Shown piece after piece: positions 25,551 to 34,196 of a stretch of DNA of 64,000 nt. Both the position numbers and the translations under genes were made by a program. Source of the stretch: Pseudomonadota bacterium (GTDB lineage: Bacteria > Pseudomonadota > Gammaproteobacteria > Xanthomonadales > SZUA-38); the NCBI GenBank assembly GCA_039033415.1, contig JBCCCR010000009.1, forward strand, positions 124,001 through 188,000. Reading direction: 5' to 3'. Each line of letters begins with the position of its first letter. Position 1 is the first letter of the stretch. Below the pieces are notes generated by a model. It was not told the origin of the DNA and did not search any database. It was given only the letters and a program-made list of their open reading frames with translations.

Positions 25551-25970
25551 TCAGCATTCCAGCAGACGCGGAATCGCGTCTGCGTTGCTCCACAACACGG
25601 CCATCTGATCGAACGCCTGCCCGAGTTCCAGCGTCTGATGCCGCGAGATCCCGAGCACCAGGACGCTATCCTCCGGCGGCCAAGCGCCAGCGGAGTCTCT
25701 TGCTCGTCCCCCGAGCAAGGTCCACCCCCCCTGACCGAGACTGGCCAGCAGCCGTTCGTGCGCCCGCCGATTGGCGGCGTCGCTGTGGCGCACGCTCTGG
25801 GGATTGAAAGCGGTGACATAGCCGGCGGTGCTAACGCCATGCAGGTCATATAGGGCCAGCAGGGGTTCGCTGGCACAATCCACCCGCAGCTCGAAGCGAG
25901 CTTCGCCATCCACCTCATAGCGTGCTAGTCGATAGGCCTCCAGCAAGTGCTGTCGCCGGTGTTGCCTCAC
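25551..25970 (-). CDS. DUF3293 family protein
   Basis: Protein of 139 residues with the DUF3293 pattern LLEAYRLARYEV, GYVTAFNPQSVRHSDAANRR, WPPEDSVLVLGI and GQAFDQMAVLWSNADAIPRL. Members are short proteobacterial proteins of unknown function. The frame extends to 26048, but the extra 26 residues are basic and unrelated to the family. A GTG at 25970 with GGAG eight bases upstream is the better start. It is convergent with the DUF2306 gene, separated by only 11 bases, and divergent from the TIR gene. Confidence 0.75.
   Translation of the reverse strand: MRQHRRQHLLEAYRLARYEVDGEARFELRVDCASEPLLALYDLHGVSTAGYVTAFNPQSVRHSDAANRRAHERLLASLGQGGWTLLGGRARDSAGAWPPEDSVLVLGISRHQTLELGQAFDQMAVLWSNADAIPRLLEC
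25562..25583. other. Perfect hairpin at the 3' end of the DUF3293 gene
   Basis: GCAGACGCG, loop GAAT, CGCGTCTGC, a nine-base-pair perfect stem just inside the end of the DUF3293 coding region and 22 bases after the DUF2306 stop. No T-run follows on either strand, so a classical terminator is uncertain. It may still stop transcription between the two convergent genes. Confidence 0.4.
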
Positions 25971-26099
25971 GCTATAAGCTCCGCTGATGCCCCGTTCACG
26001 TCGACGCCTATGGCCTTCCTTGTGCGGCAATTTTACCCGTGGGATCAACGCCTTTGCTGCCGTACCATACAGCCACCTTTTTGACGGTGCAGCGACAGC

Positions 26100-27038
26100 G
26101 TGGGAACAACGGAAAAACCCTTTCCTGCCTATCAGGGCGACCAGCCTTACCTATTCGTCTGCTATGCCCACGAAGACGCGACCATCGTCTACGACGAAAT
26201 GTTGTGGCTGCACGAAACCGGCGTCAGGCTCTGGTACGACGACGGTGTCCGGGTGGGTACCGTATGGCGGCGAGTCCTGGCCGAGGCGCTCGAGGGCGCC
26301 CGTGGCCTGGTCTTTATGCAGACTCAGCAGTCGGTGCAGTCCGAGTTCTGCATGAACGAAATACGCTTTGCGCTGGATGAGGAAAAGCCGGTCTTTGTCG
26401 TGACGCTGGAAGACTCGCGCCTGCCCGCTGAGCTTCGGCTGTCGCTGGGAGATCGGCAGGCGATGGTAAAAGACAATTTTGCCGTCGGCGACTTTCGGCG
26501 CCGCCTGGCGGACGCCCTCAAGGCCTGCCTGGGTATCTCGGACGACACCGAGGCTCCAGGTGCCGAAGGGAGCGGGCCGTCATCCAGCTGGATTCGCCGA
26601 CGCCGCCGGCAGCGAAACAGGCGACTATTTACCACCACCGTCTGTTTTATCGACACGCAGAGCCAAGACAAAACCGGTCCAATCGCCGACGATATCGCCG
26701 CCGAGGGTGGAGAGGTGCTCAGTCGGGAAGGAACACTGCTGGTGGCCGCGTTCGATTCAGCCGCCACCGCCATGGAATTACTAACCCGTCGACCTCGCGG
26801 CTGGCGTGTCGGCATCAGCAGCGGCGACCTGTTGTTCGAAGACGGACTGTTTCACGGCACGCCCATGGCCGAGGCAGCATCCCTCAAAGATAGCGCTGAG
26901 CCGGGCCAGGTTTGGGCGACTAACGCCTTCGTCAGGCTGCTCGACTCAACCCCGGATCTCGATCACCAAAAGGATATGGGGATTGATTTCGAAGCGACGG
27001 GTGAAGGCGTTTTGCTCACCACGCGCGTCCCGGGCTAA
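26100..27038 (+). CDS. TIR domain protein with degenerate class III cyclase-like domain
   Basis: Protein of 312 residues from GTG 26100. Residues about 16-140 form a TIR (TIR_2/SEFIR-like) domain with YLFVCYAHEDATIVYDEMLW, LWYDDGVRVGTVWRRVLAEA and QSVQSEFCMNEIRFAL. Glu87 sits where the NADase glutamate is found in active TIR enzymes. A basic linker (about 164-176) joins residues 177-312, which resemble a nucleotide cyclase homology domain (VCFIDTQSQD, GTLLVAAFDSAATAMELL, WRVGISSGDLLFEDG, AASLKDSAEPGQVWATN). The usual Gly-Asp before the second metal site reads Gly-Thr, so cyclase activity is unlikely. It is convergent with, and overlaps by four bases, an AAA-ATPase gene that also carries a cyclase-like domain. 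A defence or nucleotide-signalling role is inference. Confidence 0.75.
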   Translation: MGTTEKPFPAYQGDQPYLFVCYAHEDATIVYDEMLWLHETGVRLWYDDGVRVGTVWRRVLAEALEGARGLVFMQTQQSVQSEFCMNEIRFALDEEKPVFVVTLEDSRLPAELRLSLGDRQAMVKDNFAVGDFRRRLADALKACLGISDDTEAPGAEGSGPSSSWIRRRRRQRNRRLFTTTVCFIDTQSQDKTGPIADDIAAEGGEVLSREGTLLVAAFDSAATAMELLTRRPRGWRVGISSGDLLFEDGLFHGTPMAEAASLKDSAEPGQVWATNAFVRLLDSTPDLDHQKDMGIDFEATGEGVLLTTRVPG

Positions 27039-30000
27039 GCGTCTCGGAACTCTTGCAGCTGCGCGAGCAACAGGGGCAGCTTTAGCCGCTCGGCCGTCGC
27101 TTGAGCCTCATGGATCGCCGCATCGCAATCCCTACCCATCGCAACATCCAGCCGGGCGAGATCCAGCTGACAGCGAGCCACCCACGTCACTGCGCCAATG
27201 TGCCGGTTGGCCTCGATGGCTTTGAGCAACGCCTCCCGGGCGCCGGTCAGATCGCCTTGGCATTCCTGAAGCAGGCCGAGATAGCGATGCACGCTGCCCA
27301 GGGTGTTGAAGACCATATTGGCCTGGGCTTCGGCCTCCGGCTGAAGCAGCTCCCACAGCGCGTCAACGTGATCCCGAAGCCTAAGGCGAGCAACCGCATA
27401 AGCCAGCTGGGCCAGGTTCCACAGCCACATCTGATCCTGCGGGATCTGATCGAATCCTTCCTCGGCCATCGTCGCTACGATTCGCCGCGCCAATGCCTCC
27501 TGCCCGGTATCGACGGCCAGCGTCAGCAGCGTGGGCCAGGCAAAAAACCGCTGATGAGGTTCGAGACGAGCGCCAGCCATCTCGATCAGCTGAGCACACT
27601 GCTGCGGGCTCGCCTGATCATAGGCCAGCCAGAACTGATGGATGCGATATGCCGCTTCACCGTCAGCCTCACCAATTTCCCGCGCCAGCTCACGACGTTC
27701 GGCCATGTGTGCCATGACGTCCGCGTAGCGTGCCTCCATCAAGGCCACGGTGGTTTCACGGAGCAACAGCATCGAACGCTCGCCGGGTTGCCCGACACAA
27801 CGGGCGAGCGCGGCCGCCCTCTCACGGGCCGCCGCAAGCCGATGCGGATCGCCGAGCCGGGTGGCGGTAAAAACCTCGTGGCTGGCAATTTCAAAACACA
27901 AACGCGGATCTGAATCGGCGCGTGTGAGCTCCTCAAGTTCCGCTGCCACCGCCAGACGAGCAGGCCAGGGTGAGAATTTGACCCAAAGCGCGTGCGCCAA
28001 GACCTGCAGGAGCAGCTCGGGCGCTGCGGCTCGAGCCGTCTCGATCGCTCGATCGCTGGCCTCGATGGCGCGCGTACGATTGCTGTCCCAGGTAAGCTCG
28101 ATTGCCAGCAGCGACAGCAAACGCGCCCGGTGGCCGGGGTCTTCTGGCCCCAGCAGCCCCAGCGCCTGCTCGAGTCGGCTGACGGCATCACCATCGACAT
28201 GAAGCGCGCGGGTATAGGAACCTCGATAGGCCGCGAAGACAGCGACCGCCATGCGGGACCCGTCCTTGTCCGCCAGGGCGAGATCGGCCGCGTCAAACAG
28301 CGGCGTTCGATACTCGGGGTGCCCGACACGACGACGTGCCCGGCCCAGGCCGGTCAGCAGATCGATCCTAAGCTTGCTGTCCGGTATCTCCGAAAACAGT
28401 TCCAGACCGTGCTCGAAATGGCCAAGCGCCATCTCGTTGGCGAATTGCTCAAGCGCCCGGTCGCCCGCCAGCAGCGTGTAGCGCACCGCCTGCAGCTCAT
28501 ACCCCAGTGACGCTGCGCGTGAATAGTGTCGCGCCAGGTCATTGATCCGCTGCCGAACTTCCGCTCCACCTCGTTCTTCGATGGCCTGACCGGCCCGATG
28601 ATGCAGCTTGGCTCGCCGCGCCGCGCCGACACCCTGGTAAACCGCCTCTCTCGTCAGCGAATGAGCAAATCGGTAGGAAAGCCGCATGCTGTCAAGCAGA
28701 TGCACGAGGCCTTCATCAACGGCCCGATCGAGGGCGTCGATGACGTCGTCCTCGGCGCGACAGATTGCAACAACTTCCTTCAGCTCAAAAATCTCGCCAA
28801 CCACAGAAGCCGCTTCAATAACCGCCTGCAGCGTTTTGTCCAGGCCAGCAAAGCGGGTCCGCACCACCTGACCCAGATCCACTTCCTGTGATGCCGGTGC
28901 CAGCGGCACGGGTTGCCGTTTCACTTCTTTCAAGTGCAGGGGTGACCCCGCGGTCGCCTCGAGCAAGGACTGGATCACTCCCTCATCACCCAGCGTCGCG
29001 CCGGAGGCCTCCCCGCCAAGAAACTCGCGGATCTCCTGTGCATCGAGGCCGCCCAGGGACAGCTCCGAGACCTGCTTTTCGCCAAGCGCTTGGCGGGCGG
29101 CCTTGAGCAGACGATCGGTGCGCCGGTCGCCAGTCCGATGGCTTGTCACAATCAGCATCGGGCGGCCGCCAATTTGGCTGACGAGGTGCAGCAACAGCTC
29201 AAACGTTGAGTCGCCTTCCCAATGCAGCGAGTCGAGCAGTACCAGCAGCGGGCACTCCGCAGCGAGCGACCCAAGCCAGCCCGCAACGGCGCCGAAGAGC
29301 GCCTGCCGCTCGGTGTGGGAATCCCCCTGCACCGGCGGCGGCAAATCCAGCAGCCGCTCGCGAATCTGCGGCAGGATGCGCACCAGATCACCAGCCCCGG
29401 GGCCAAGTCGCGGCGGCAGATCTGCCACGCTATCCACCACCTTGGAGAGCGCCTGAGCAATCGGCGCAAACGGTCGGGCCAGGTCTTCGTCGGACGCCCC
29501 GCCGACGACGCCCACCCCCAGCTTCCGCGCCTCTTCAGCCAGCTCTGAAAGCAGCCGGGTTTTTCCCAGCCCGGCCCCGGCAACCACGGCACACCACTGT
29601 GTCTCTCCAGCGAGTACCCGATCGAGAAGCTGCCGCAGCGCTTCGCGCTCCGTCAGCCGTCCGACAAACGGTTCGGCATCATGTACCGTCAGCGCCGGCG
29701 GTGGCAGCAGCTCATGCTCCAGCGGCAGCGCCGGCTGCCAGCGCAGCGCGGAAGACGGCACCCGCCCGGCCGAAGCTGACTCCAGCAACGGGTAAGCCAG
29801 GCGGTTCCCTGCCAGCATCCGGGCCAGCGAGCTGACCAGCACCTGCCCCGGTCCGCTGGCGTCTAGCATGTCCAACACCTTGTCTACCGGCTGACCGCCG
29901 AAGCCGGTGGCGGTTGCAACAATTTCTCCTCCGCCAACCGCACAGCTCAGCGTGCCCAGCTTCTGAGGGAACTGGCGCTGCAGCGCAACCGCCGCGGTCG

Positions 30001-30202
30001 CTGCGGCATTCACCGAATCAAAAACGGCGAGGACGCCCCCACCGCTGGTGGGCCGATACTGACCGTGAAACCGCGCCGTGATCTGGCTGATCAGCTCGTG
30101 GCGCTCGCGCCTGAGCTGGTCGAAGTCGCCATCGTTGGACTCACCGCCCGGTGCGGCAATCCGGGCGGCCAGAACGCCGCCGAGAAACGAACCCTGCTCC
30201 AT
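27035..30202 (-). CDS. AAA-ATPase/TPR regulatory protein with degenerate cyclase-like domain
   Basis: Protein of 1055 residues. Residues about 25-145 look like a class III cyclase homology domain (ISQITARFHGQYRPTSGGGV, LAVFDSVNAAATAAVAL, DMLDASGPGQVLVSS) in which the metal-binding Asp of the GD motif is replaced by Gly. An AAA_16-type ATPase follows, with FVGRLTEREALRQLLDRVL, Walker A GAGLGKT at 209-215, and Walker B LLVLLDSLHW. The C-terminal half (about 500-1050) is helical repeat of the TPR kind. This architecture matches adenylate-cyclase-like STAND/LuxR-type regulators without a DNA-binding domain. It lies ten bases after the FAD oxidoreductase gene and converges on the TIR gene. NTP-dependent assembly in signalling is the expected role. 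Confidence 0.8.
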   Translation of the reverse strand: MEQGSFLGGVLAARIAAPGGESNDGDFDQLRRERHELISQITARFHGQYRPTSGGGVLAVFDSVNAAATAAVALQRQFPQKLGTLSCAVGGGEIVATATGFGGQPVDKVLDMLDASGPGQVLVSSLARMLAGNRLAYPLLESASAGRVPSSALRWQPALPLEHELLPPPALTVHDAEPFVGRLTEREALRQLLDRVLAGETQWCAVVAGAGLGKTRLLSELAEEARKLGVGVVGGASDEDLARPFAPIAQALSKVVDSVADLPPRLGPGAGDLVRILPQIRERLLDLPPPVQGDSHTERQALFGAVAGWLGSLAAECPLLVLLDSLHWEGDSTFELLLHLVSQIGGRPMLIVTSHRTGDRRTDRLLKAARQALGEKQVSELSLGGLDAQEIREFLGGEASGATLGDEGVIQSLLEATAGSPLHLKEVKRQPVPLAPASQEVDLGQVVRTRFAGLDKTLQAVIEAASVVGEIFELKEVVAICRAEDDVIDALDRAVDEGLVHLLDSMRLSYRFAHSLTREAVYQGVGAARRAKLHHRAGQAIEERGGAEVRQRINDLARHYSRAASLGYELQAVRYTLLAGDRALEQFANEMALGHFEHGLELFSEIPDSKLRIDLLTGLGRARRRVGHPEYRTPLFDAADLALADKDGSRMAVAVFAAYRGSYTRALHVDGDAVSRLEQALGLLGPEDPGHRARLLSLLAIELTWDSNRTRAIEASDRAIETARAAAPELLLQVLAHALWVKFSPWPARLAVAAELEELTRADSDPRLCFEIASHEVFTATRLGDPHRLAAARERAAALARCVGQPGERSMLLLRETTVALMEARYADVMAHMAERRELAREIGEADGEAAYRIHQFWLAYDQASPQQCAQLIEMAGARLEPHQRFFAWPTLLTLAVDTGQEALARRIVATMAEEGFDQIPQDQMWLWNLAQLAYAVARLRLRDHVDALWELLQPEAEAQANMVFNTLGSVHRYLGLLQECQGDLTGAREALLKAIEANRHIGAVTWVARCQLDLARLDVAMGRDCDAAIHEAQATAERLKLPLLLAQLQEFRDA

Positions 30203-30212
30203 GCCCGCGTCG

Positions 30213-32414
30213 TCAGCGAATAACGGGAATGGCGCCTCGGCGCAGGGCCGCGTTGATTTTTCGCGTGACCGACGGATTCAGGAAGTCGATGCCATAGATC
30301 TGCTCACGCTTGAGGTAACCGGTCAAAGCCATCGCCGCAAACTTACCGCCGGTGACGGCACTTTCAAAGGCGCCAGCGTTAATCCCGGTATAGATCCAGT
30401 CTCCGGCGGGAACCAGGTTGTTTACCCCGGAGGCCCACGGCATCAGCCGTTGACTGGCGGTGCCGGGTAACGCCTGCACATAGGCGTCGGTTGGGTCGGT
30501 GTTGGCCCGATGGTACTGCAGCTTGAGCCGGTCCTCACCGCGATAGTCCTGCTGGCTCGCCTTGGGGACCCAGAGATAATGAAAATTCATGGCCTGCGGG
30601 TCATTGCGCCAGGGCTCACCGGGAACAGACCCGGTCAGGAAATTCCCCATCTTGCGCAGCGTGCTCGAGGTGTGGGCCATCGTCCGGGCCACGTCCTCGG
30701 CGTTGCTGTGATTAACGTGGTGAATCTGCGAGCAGAAATAGATCAGGCCTTTCGGTGCGTCTGCGCCCCAATTTTCCGCCGCAATCAAATCGTCGAAGAC
30801 GGCCATACAGTTGAGCGGGTTGGGAAACGACCCGCTGATATAGCGAGCGGTACGGCCGTATTTTTTGCGGTCGACGTTCCAGCCCAGTTCCTCGGTGCTG
30901 TGGGTCAGCCAGAACTGACTGGCCTGGGTAGCCGTCGTGCTCATGGCCGCTGCGGTTCGCGACCACTGCTTGCCCAGCGTGTCCGGCGCCAGGTGTTTGA
31001 TCATCGAAGGTGGCACCGCCCACACAACATAGTCGAAGCTGTCTTTGCCCCGTCCGCCGCGCTTTAAGACCCTCGCTTTGGCGCCAACCCCATCGGGGCT
31101 GTACCACTTCTCGAAATCGATATCTTTGTTTTCATCGGCAAACCGAACTTGCTCCCACAGCGGATGGCTGGGCCAGACCCGCCAGGGTTTGCCTGGCACC
31201 TTCTGGAGCGGATCGTAAGGGCCTTTCTTCAGCGAAAGCTGGCGCTGAAACTCCAGGCGCTCCACCACCTTGCCCTGCTCTCCGTCGACCACCTCAATAC
31301 CGGTCAGCTTGTGGAAAAACTCAAACCGGACGCCGCGCTCTTTGAGCGCCAGATAAAGGGGCAGGATGGCGCTTTCGCCGGTACCTGCTGCCATAAAGTA
31401 AAAGTAGTCACCGGTGCCGAGAAAGCTGCGGAGGATCCAGCCAAGCCAGGAGGCGGTCGACATGGTGGGCGGATTGGTCGAGTCGCCGTCCACGTAAGAA
31501 AACATGATGTTGGGCACCACAAACGTCATGGCGCCGATCAGCGTGTGGTCGAGCGCCCCATGACGTTTCATCCAGTCACGAAAGTCTTCCTGATCGAGCG
31601 AGTTGAGATCCTTCTCCCACAAACGCTCTTCCAGGATTCCTTTCAGGACCGTCCAGTAGAGGTCCAGGCTGCTGATCGCCAGCGAATGGTTGTGGTGAAA
31701 CTTGCGGTCGAGCTCTTCGGCCAGCTCCTGCAGGTGTTTGCGCATGCCGTCGAGGTGTTCCACCGCAAAGGTCATAAATTCTTCAATCGCCAGGTCCTCA
31801 AGGTGGTGAACCTTGCCGAGTAGGTGCTTGAGACCCTTGTGAAGCGCTTCCCCGAGCCCGCGGTGTCTTTTGCGTCGAGTTTTGCTCGAGATTTCCGGAT
31901 GAACCAGATCGCCATGCTTCAGTCTGGCCGGATCACCCGGTCGTCCGCGTTTGAGCATCTCCGCCAGCAGCCCTTTCATGATCCCGTGCCAGTTCATCTC
32001 CGGCGCCCGCGCGGTCCAGGGCTTGCCCGGCAGAAACGGCATGCTCTGCACCTCGTGATGCCAGTGTCCGTTCTGATATTCGAGCTGATAGGTCATGGAG
32101 CTCGGCAGGAACGCCTTGCCCAGGGTGGCGTTGGGCATGAGGGCTTTAGACTTTTTATCGATGCCGGCATAGGCCTTTTTCATCATGGCCCAGGTATTGA
32201 AGTAGCAGTTGCAGAAGCCGTGGATACCGTGCTCGAGAATTCGCCAGCCGTTCTCTTCGTCCCGACCGGTGGCGCCCTTTCCGCCGACACGCCAACCCAT
32301 CTGATAGATACAAATGTCGTACTTTTCCTGCCAGCCCGGCTCTTCGGTCAGGTGAAAAGCGGTCGAGAGTCCTGCCGGTCCACCGCCCACAATCGCAATG
32401 CGCTTAACAGGCAT
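30213..32414 (-). CDS. FAD-dependent oxidoreductase (phytoene-dehydrogenase/amine-oxidase-like)
   Basis: Flavoprotein of 733 residues. The N-terminal dinucleotide motif KRIAIVGGGPAGLSTAFHL is followed by the second FAD motif MGWRVGGKGATGRDEENG and HGIHGFCNCYFN. The C-terminus has GDWIYTGINAGAFESAVTGG, the closing FAD-binding block. The layout is that of NAD(P)/FAD oxidoreductases related to hydroxysqualene dehydroxylase and carotenoid desaturases, but the protein is longer, with an inserted helical region at about 160-270. A strong GGGGGG site lies seven bases before the ATG. It is co-transcribed with the AAA-ATPase gene (ten-base gap) and divergent from the SLOG-like gene across 54 AT-rich bases. 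The substrate is unknown. Confidence 0.75.
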   Translation of the reverse strand: MPVKRIAIVGGGPAGLSTAFHLTEEPGWQEKYDICIYQMGWRVGGKGATGRDEENGWRILEHGIHGFCNCYFNTWAMMKKAYAGIDKKSKALMPNATLGKAFLPSSMTYQLEYQNGHWHHEVQSMPFLPGKPWTARAPEMNWHGIMKGLLAEMLKRGRPGDPARLKHGDLVHPEISSKTRRKRHRGLGEALHKGLKHLLGKVHHLEDLAIEEFMTFAVEHLDGMRKHLQELAEELDRKFHHNHSLAISSLDLYWTVLKGILEERLWEKDLNSLDQEDFRDWMKRHGALDHTLIGAMTFVVPNIMFSYVDGDSTNPPTMSTASWLGWILRSFLGTGDYFYFMAAGTGESAILPLYLALKERGVRFEFFHKLTGIEVVDGEQGKVVERLEFQRQLSLKKGPYDPLQKVPGKPWRVWPSHPLWEQVRFADENKDIDFEKWYSPDGVGAKARVLKRGGRGKDSFDYVVWAVPPSMIKHLAPDTLGKQWSRTAAAMSTTATQASQFWLTHSTEELGWNVDRKKYGRTARYISGSFPNPLNCMAVFDDLIAAENWGADAPKGLIYFCSQIHHVNHSNAEDVARTMAHTSSTLRKMGNFLTGSVPGEPWRNDPQAMNFHYLWVPKASQQDYRGEDRLKLQYHRANTDPTDAYVQALPGTASQRLMPWASGVNNLVPAGDWIYTGINAGAFESAVTGGKFAAMALTGYLKREQIYGIDFLNPSVTRKINAALRRGAIPVIR

Positions 32415-32468
32415 AATATTTCCCCCCAGATGTTATTTTTATGTACCCGAGTGTATTGCCGGGACGTT

Positions 32469-34196
32469 ATGAGCACGAACATAGCATATCCAATGACCGC
32501 GGTTCCGCTGACGATTGGCGTCACTGCGCACCGGGATTTATGCCCCGACGAATTGCCGCAGATCAAACGCGCCGCCACTGATTTTCTGCAGGAACTTCGG
32601 GCTCAATTCCCGGATACACCGCTGCGGATTTTGTCTCCGCTGGCCGAAGGGGGTGATCGCATGATCGGTCAGCTTGCGCTGGAGCTGGGCCTGGAACTCG
32701 CGGTCCCGCTGCCGTTCGACCTCAATGAATACCGCAACGACTTTGCCAGCGACGATTCCAAGGCCGAGTTTGATCTGATTGTTCAGCAGGCATCTCAGTT
32801 GATCGAGCTGGAGCCCGCGGGCGGCTTTTCGCTGGAAGAGGTTGCTGCCGGCGGTGAAGCGCGGGACGTTCAGTATGCCAATCTCGGCGTGTATCTGTCC
32901 GACCGCTGCCAGGTGCTCCTGGCGATCTGGGACGGCAAGGAGCTGCCCTACCCCGGCGGCACCTCACAGGTGGTCAATTATCATCAGTTCGGTCAGATGC
33001 GTGGCGTGGACGGGCAATTCGATCGTCCCTACATCCTGGCCGAAGACGACACCGACCTCGTGTTCCACGTCGTCTGTTCACGCCAGGGCGACGACGGTGC
33101 TCCGGCCGATGGACTGGCGGCAGGAAGCACCCGTCTGCTGGTCACCGATCCGGAGCGCCATGAGGTGAACACCCTGCCTGAGCGCTACCGCCAGATGATC
33201 GGGCGCCTAGGGGAATACAATCGCGATGGCCGCGAGCTAGACCCCCGGAGCCTGGCCAACCGAGACTACCTGCCCGGCTGGACGCCGGACCTGACCCCCG
33301 ACAGTGCGCTGGATAACATCGCCCGGCACTTCTTCACCTCTGACGCTTTGGCAAGCCGGTTTCAGGGACGCTACCTGCGCACCCTGAAGACGCTATCGTT
33401 TGTCGGACTGCTGATGACTGTGGCGTTTATCGGCTATGCCGATCTCGACCAGCCGCTGATGATCTACGCGTTTCTGGGGTGCTTTGCATTGGGTCTGGTG
33501 CTCGCCTGGCAAGCCGGACGATTCCAGTGGCACCGCAAGTATCTCGACTACCGCGCCCTCGCGGAGGGTCTGCGGGTTCAGTTCTACTGGGGTCTCACGG
33601 GCGTCTCCGGTCGCTTTCGTAACGACTTTGCCCACGACAACTATCTGCAAAAACAGGACCTGGAAATCGGATGGATCCGTAACGTCATGCGGCATGTGGG
33701 GCTGGCGGACGAGGTGGGTGAACACGGCACGTCGCTGGAAACGGCGATCGACCACTGGGTCGGGCGGGATGAATCGGGTGGTCAGCTCGGTTTTTTTCGT
33801 TCGCGATGGCATCGGATGCGCCTCGCTGCCCGCCGAACCAACCGGATTGTCCGCGCCTGCTTGTGGCTGAGCATCGGCGCCGCAGGCATTCTGGCCGTCC
33901 TGCAGTTCCGCATGGATGAAGCGGCGGTCCAGGCGCTGCTGGTCGCCATCGGTCTGCTGTCGATCGGGGTTGCGGTGCGCGAACTCTATGCCAACAAGAC
34001 GGCCGAAGCGGAGCTTTCGAAGCAGTATGCCTACATGTACCGAGTGTTTCGGGACGCTCGCCTGAAGCTGGATAGCGCGGACAGTGAGGACAAAAAGCGC
34101 GAAATCCTGCGGATCCTCGGCGAAGCGGCGCTCGACGAACACGCCGAGTGGATCCAGCGGCACCGGGAACGGCCGCTGGAGCAGAGCTCATTCTGA
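32469..34196 (+). CDS. SLOG-like nucleotide-sensor protein with four transmembrane helices
   Basis: Protein of 575 residues from ATG 32469. The N-terminal domain (about 10-280) begins VPLTIGVTAHRDLCPDEL and contains RILSPLAEGGDRMIGQLAL, a pattern of SLOG/Rossmann-like nucleotide-binding domains, then GVYLSDRCQVLLAIWDGKEL. Membrane hairpins lie at about 307-350 and 460-506, separated by a soluble segment containing YRALAEGLRVQFYWGL. The C-terminus is basic and helical (AELSKQYAYMYRVFRDARL). SLOG domains joined to SLATT-type membrane helices are proposed in the literature as nucleotide-activated membrane effectors. The stop overlaps the convergent mscS-like gene by nine bases. The role is inferred from architecture and from the nearby TIR and AAA genes. 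Confidence 0.7.
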   Translation: MSTNIAYPMTAVPLTIGVTAHRDLCPDELPQIKRAATDFLQELRAQFPDTPLRILSPLAEGGDRMIGQLALELGLELAVPLPFDLNEYRNDFASDDSKAEFDLIVQQASQLIELEPAGGFSLEEVAAGGEARDVQYANLGVYLSDRCQVLLAIWDGKELPYPGGTSQVVNYHQFGQMRGVDGQFDRPYILAEDDTDLVFHVVCSRQGDDGAPADGLAAGSTRLLVTDPERHEVNTLPERYRQMIGRLGEYNRDGRELDPRSLANRDYLPGWTPDLTPDSALDNIARHFFTSDALASRFQGRYLRTLKTLSFVGLLMTVAFIGYADLDQPLMIYAFLGCFALGLVLAWQAGRFQWHRKYLDYRALAEGLRVQFYWGLTGVSGRFRNDFAHDNYLQKQDLEIGWIRNVMRHVGLADEVGEHGTSLETAIDHWVGRDESGGQLGFFRSRWHRMRLAARRTNRIVRACLWLSIGAAGILAVLQFRMDEAAVQALLVAIGLLSIGVAVRELYANKTAEAELSKQYAYMYRVFRDARLKLDSADSEDKKREILRILGEAALDEHAEWIQRHRERPLEQSSF

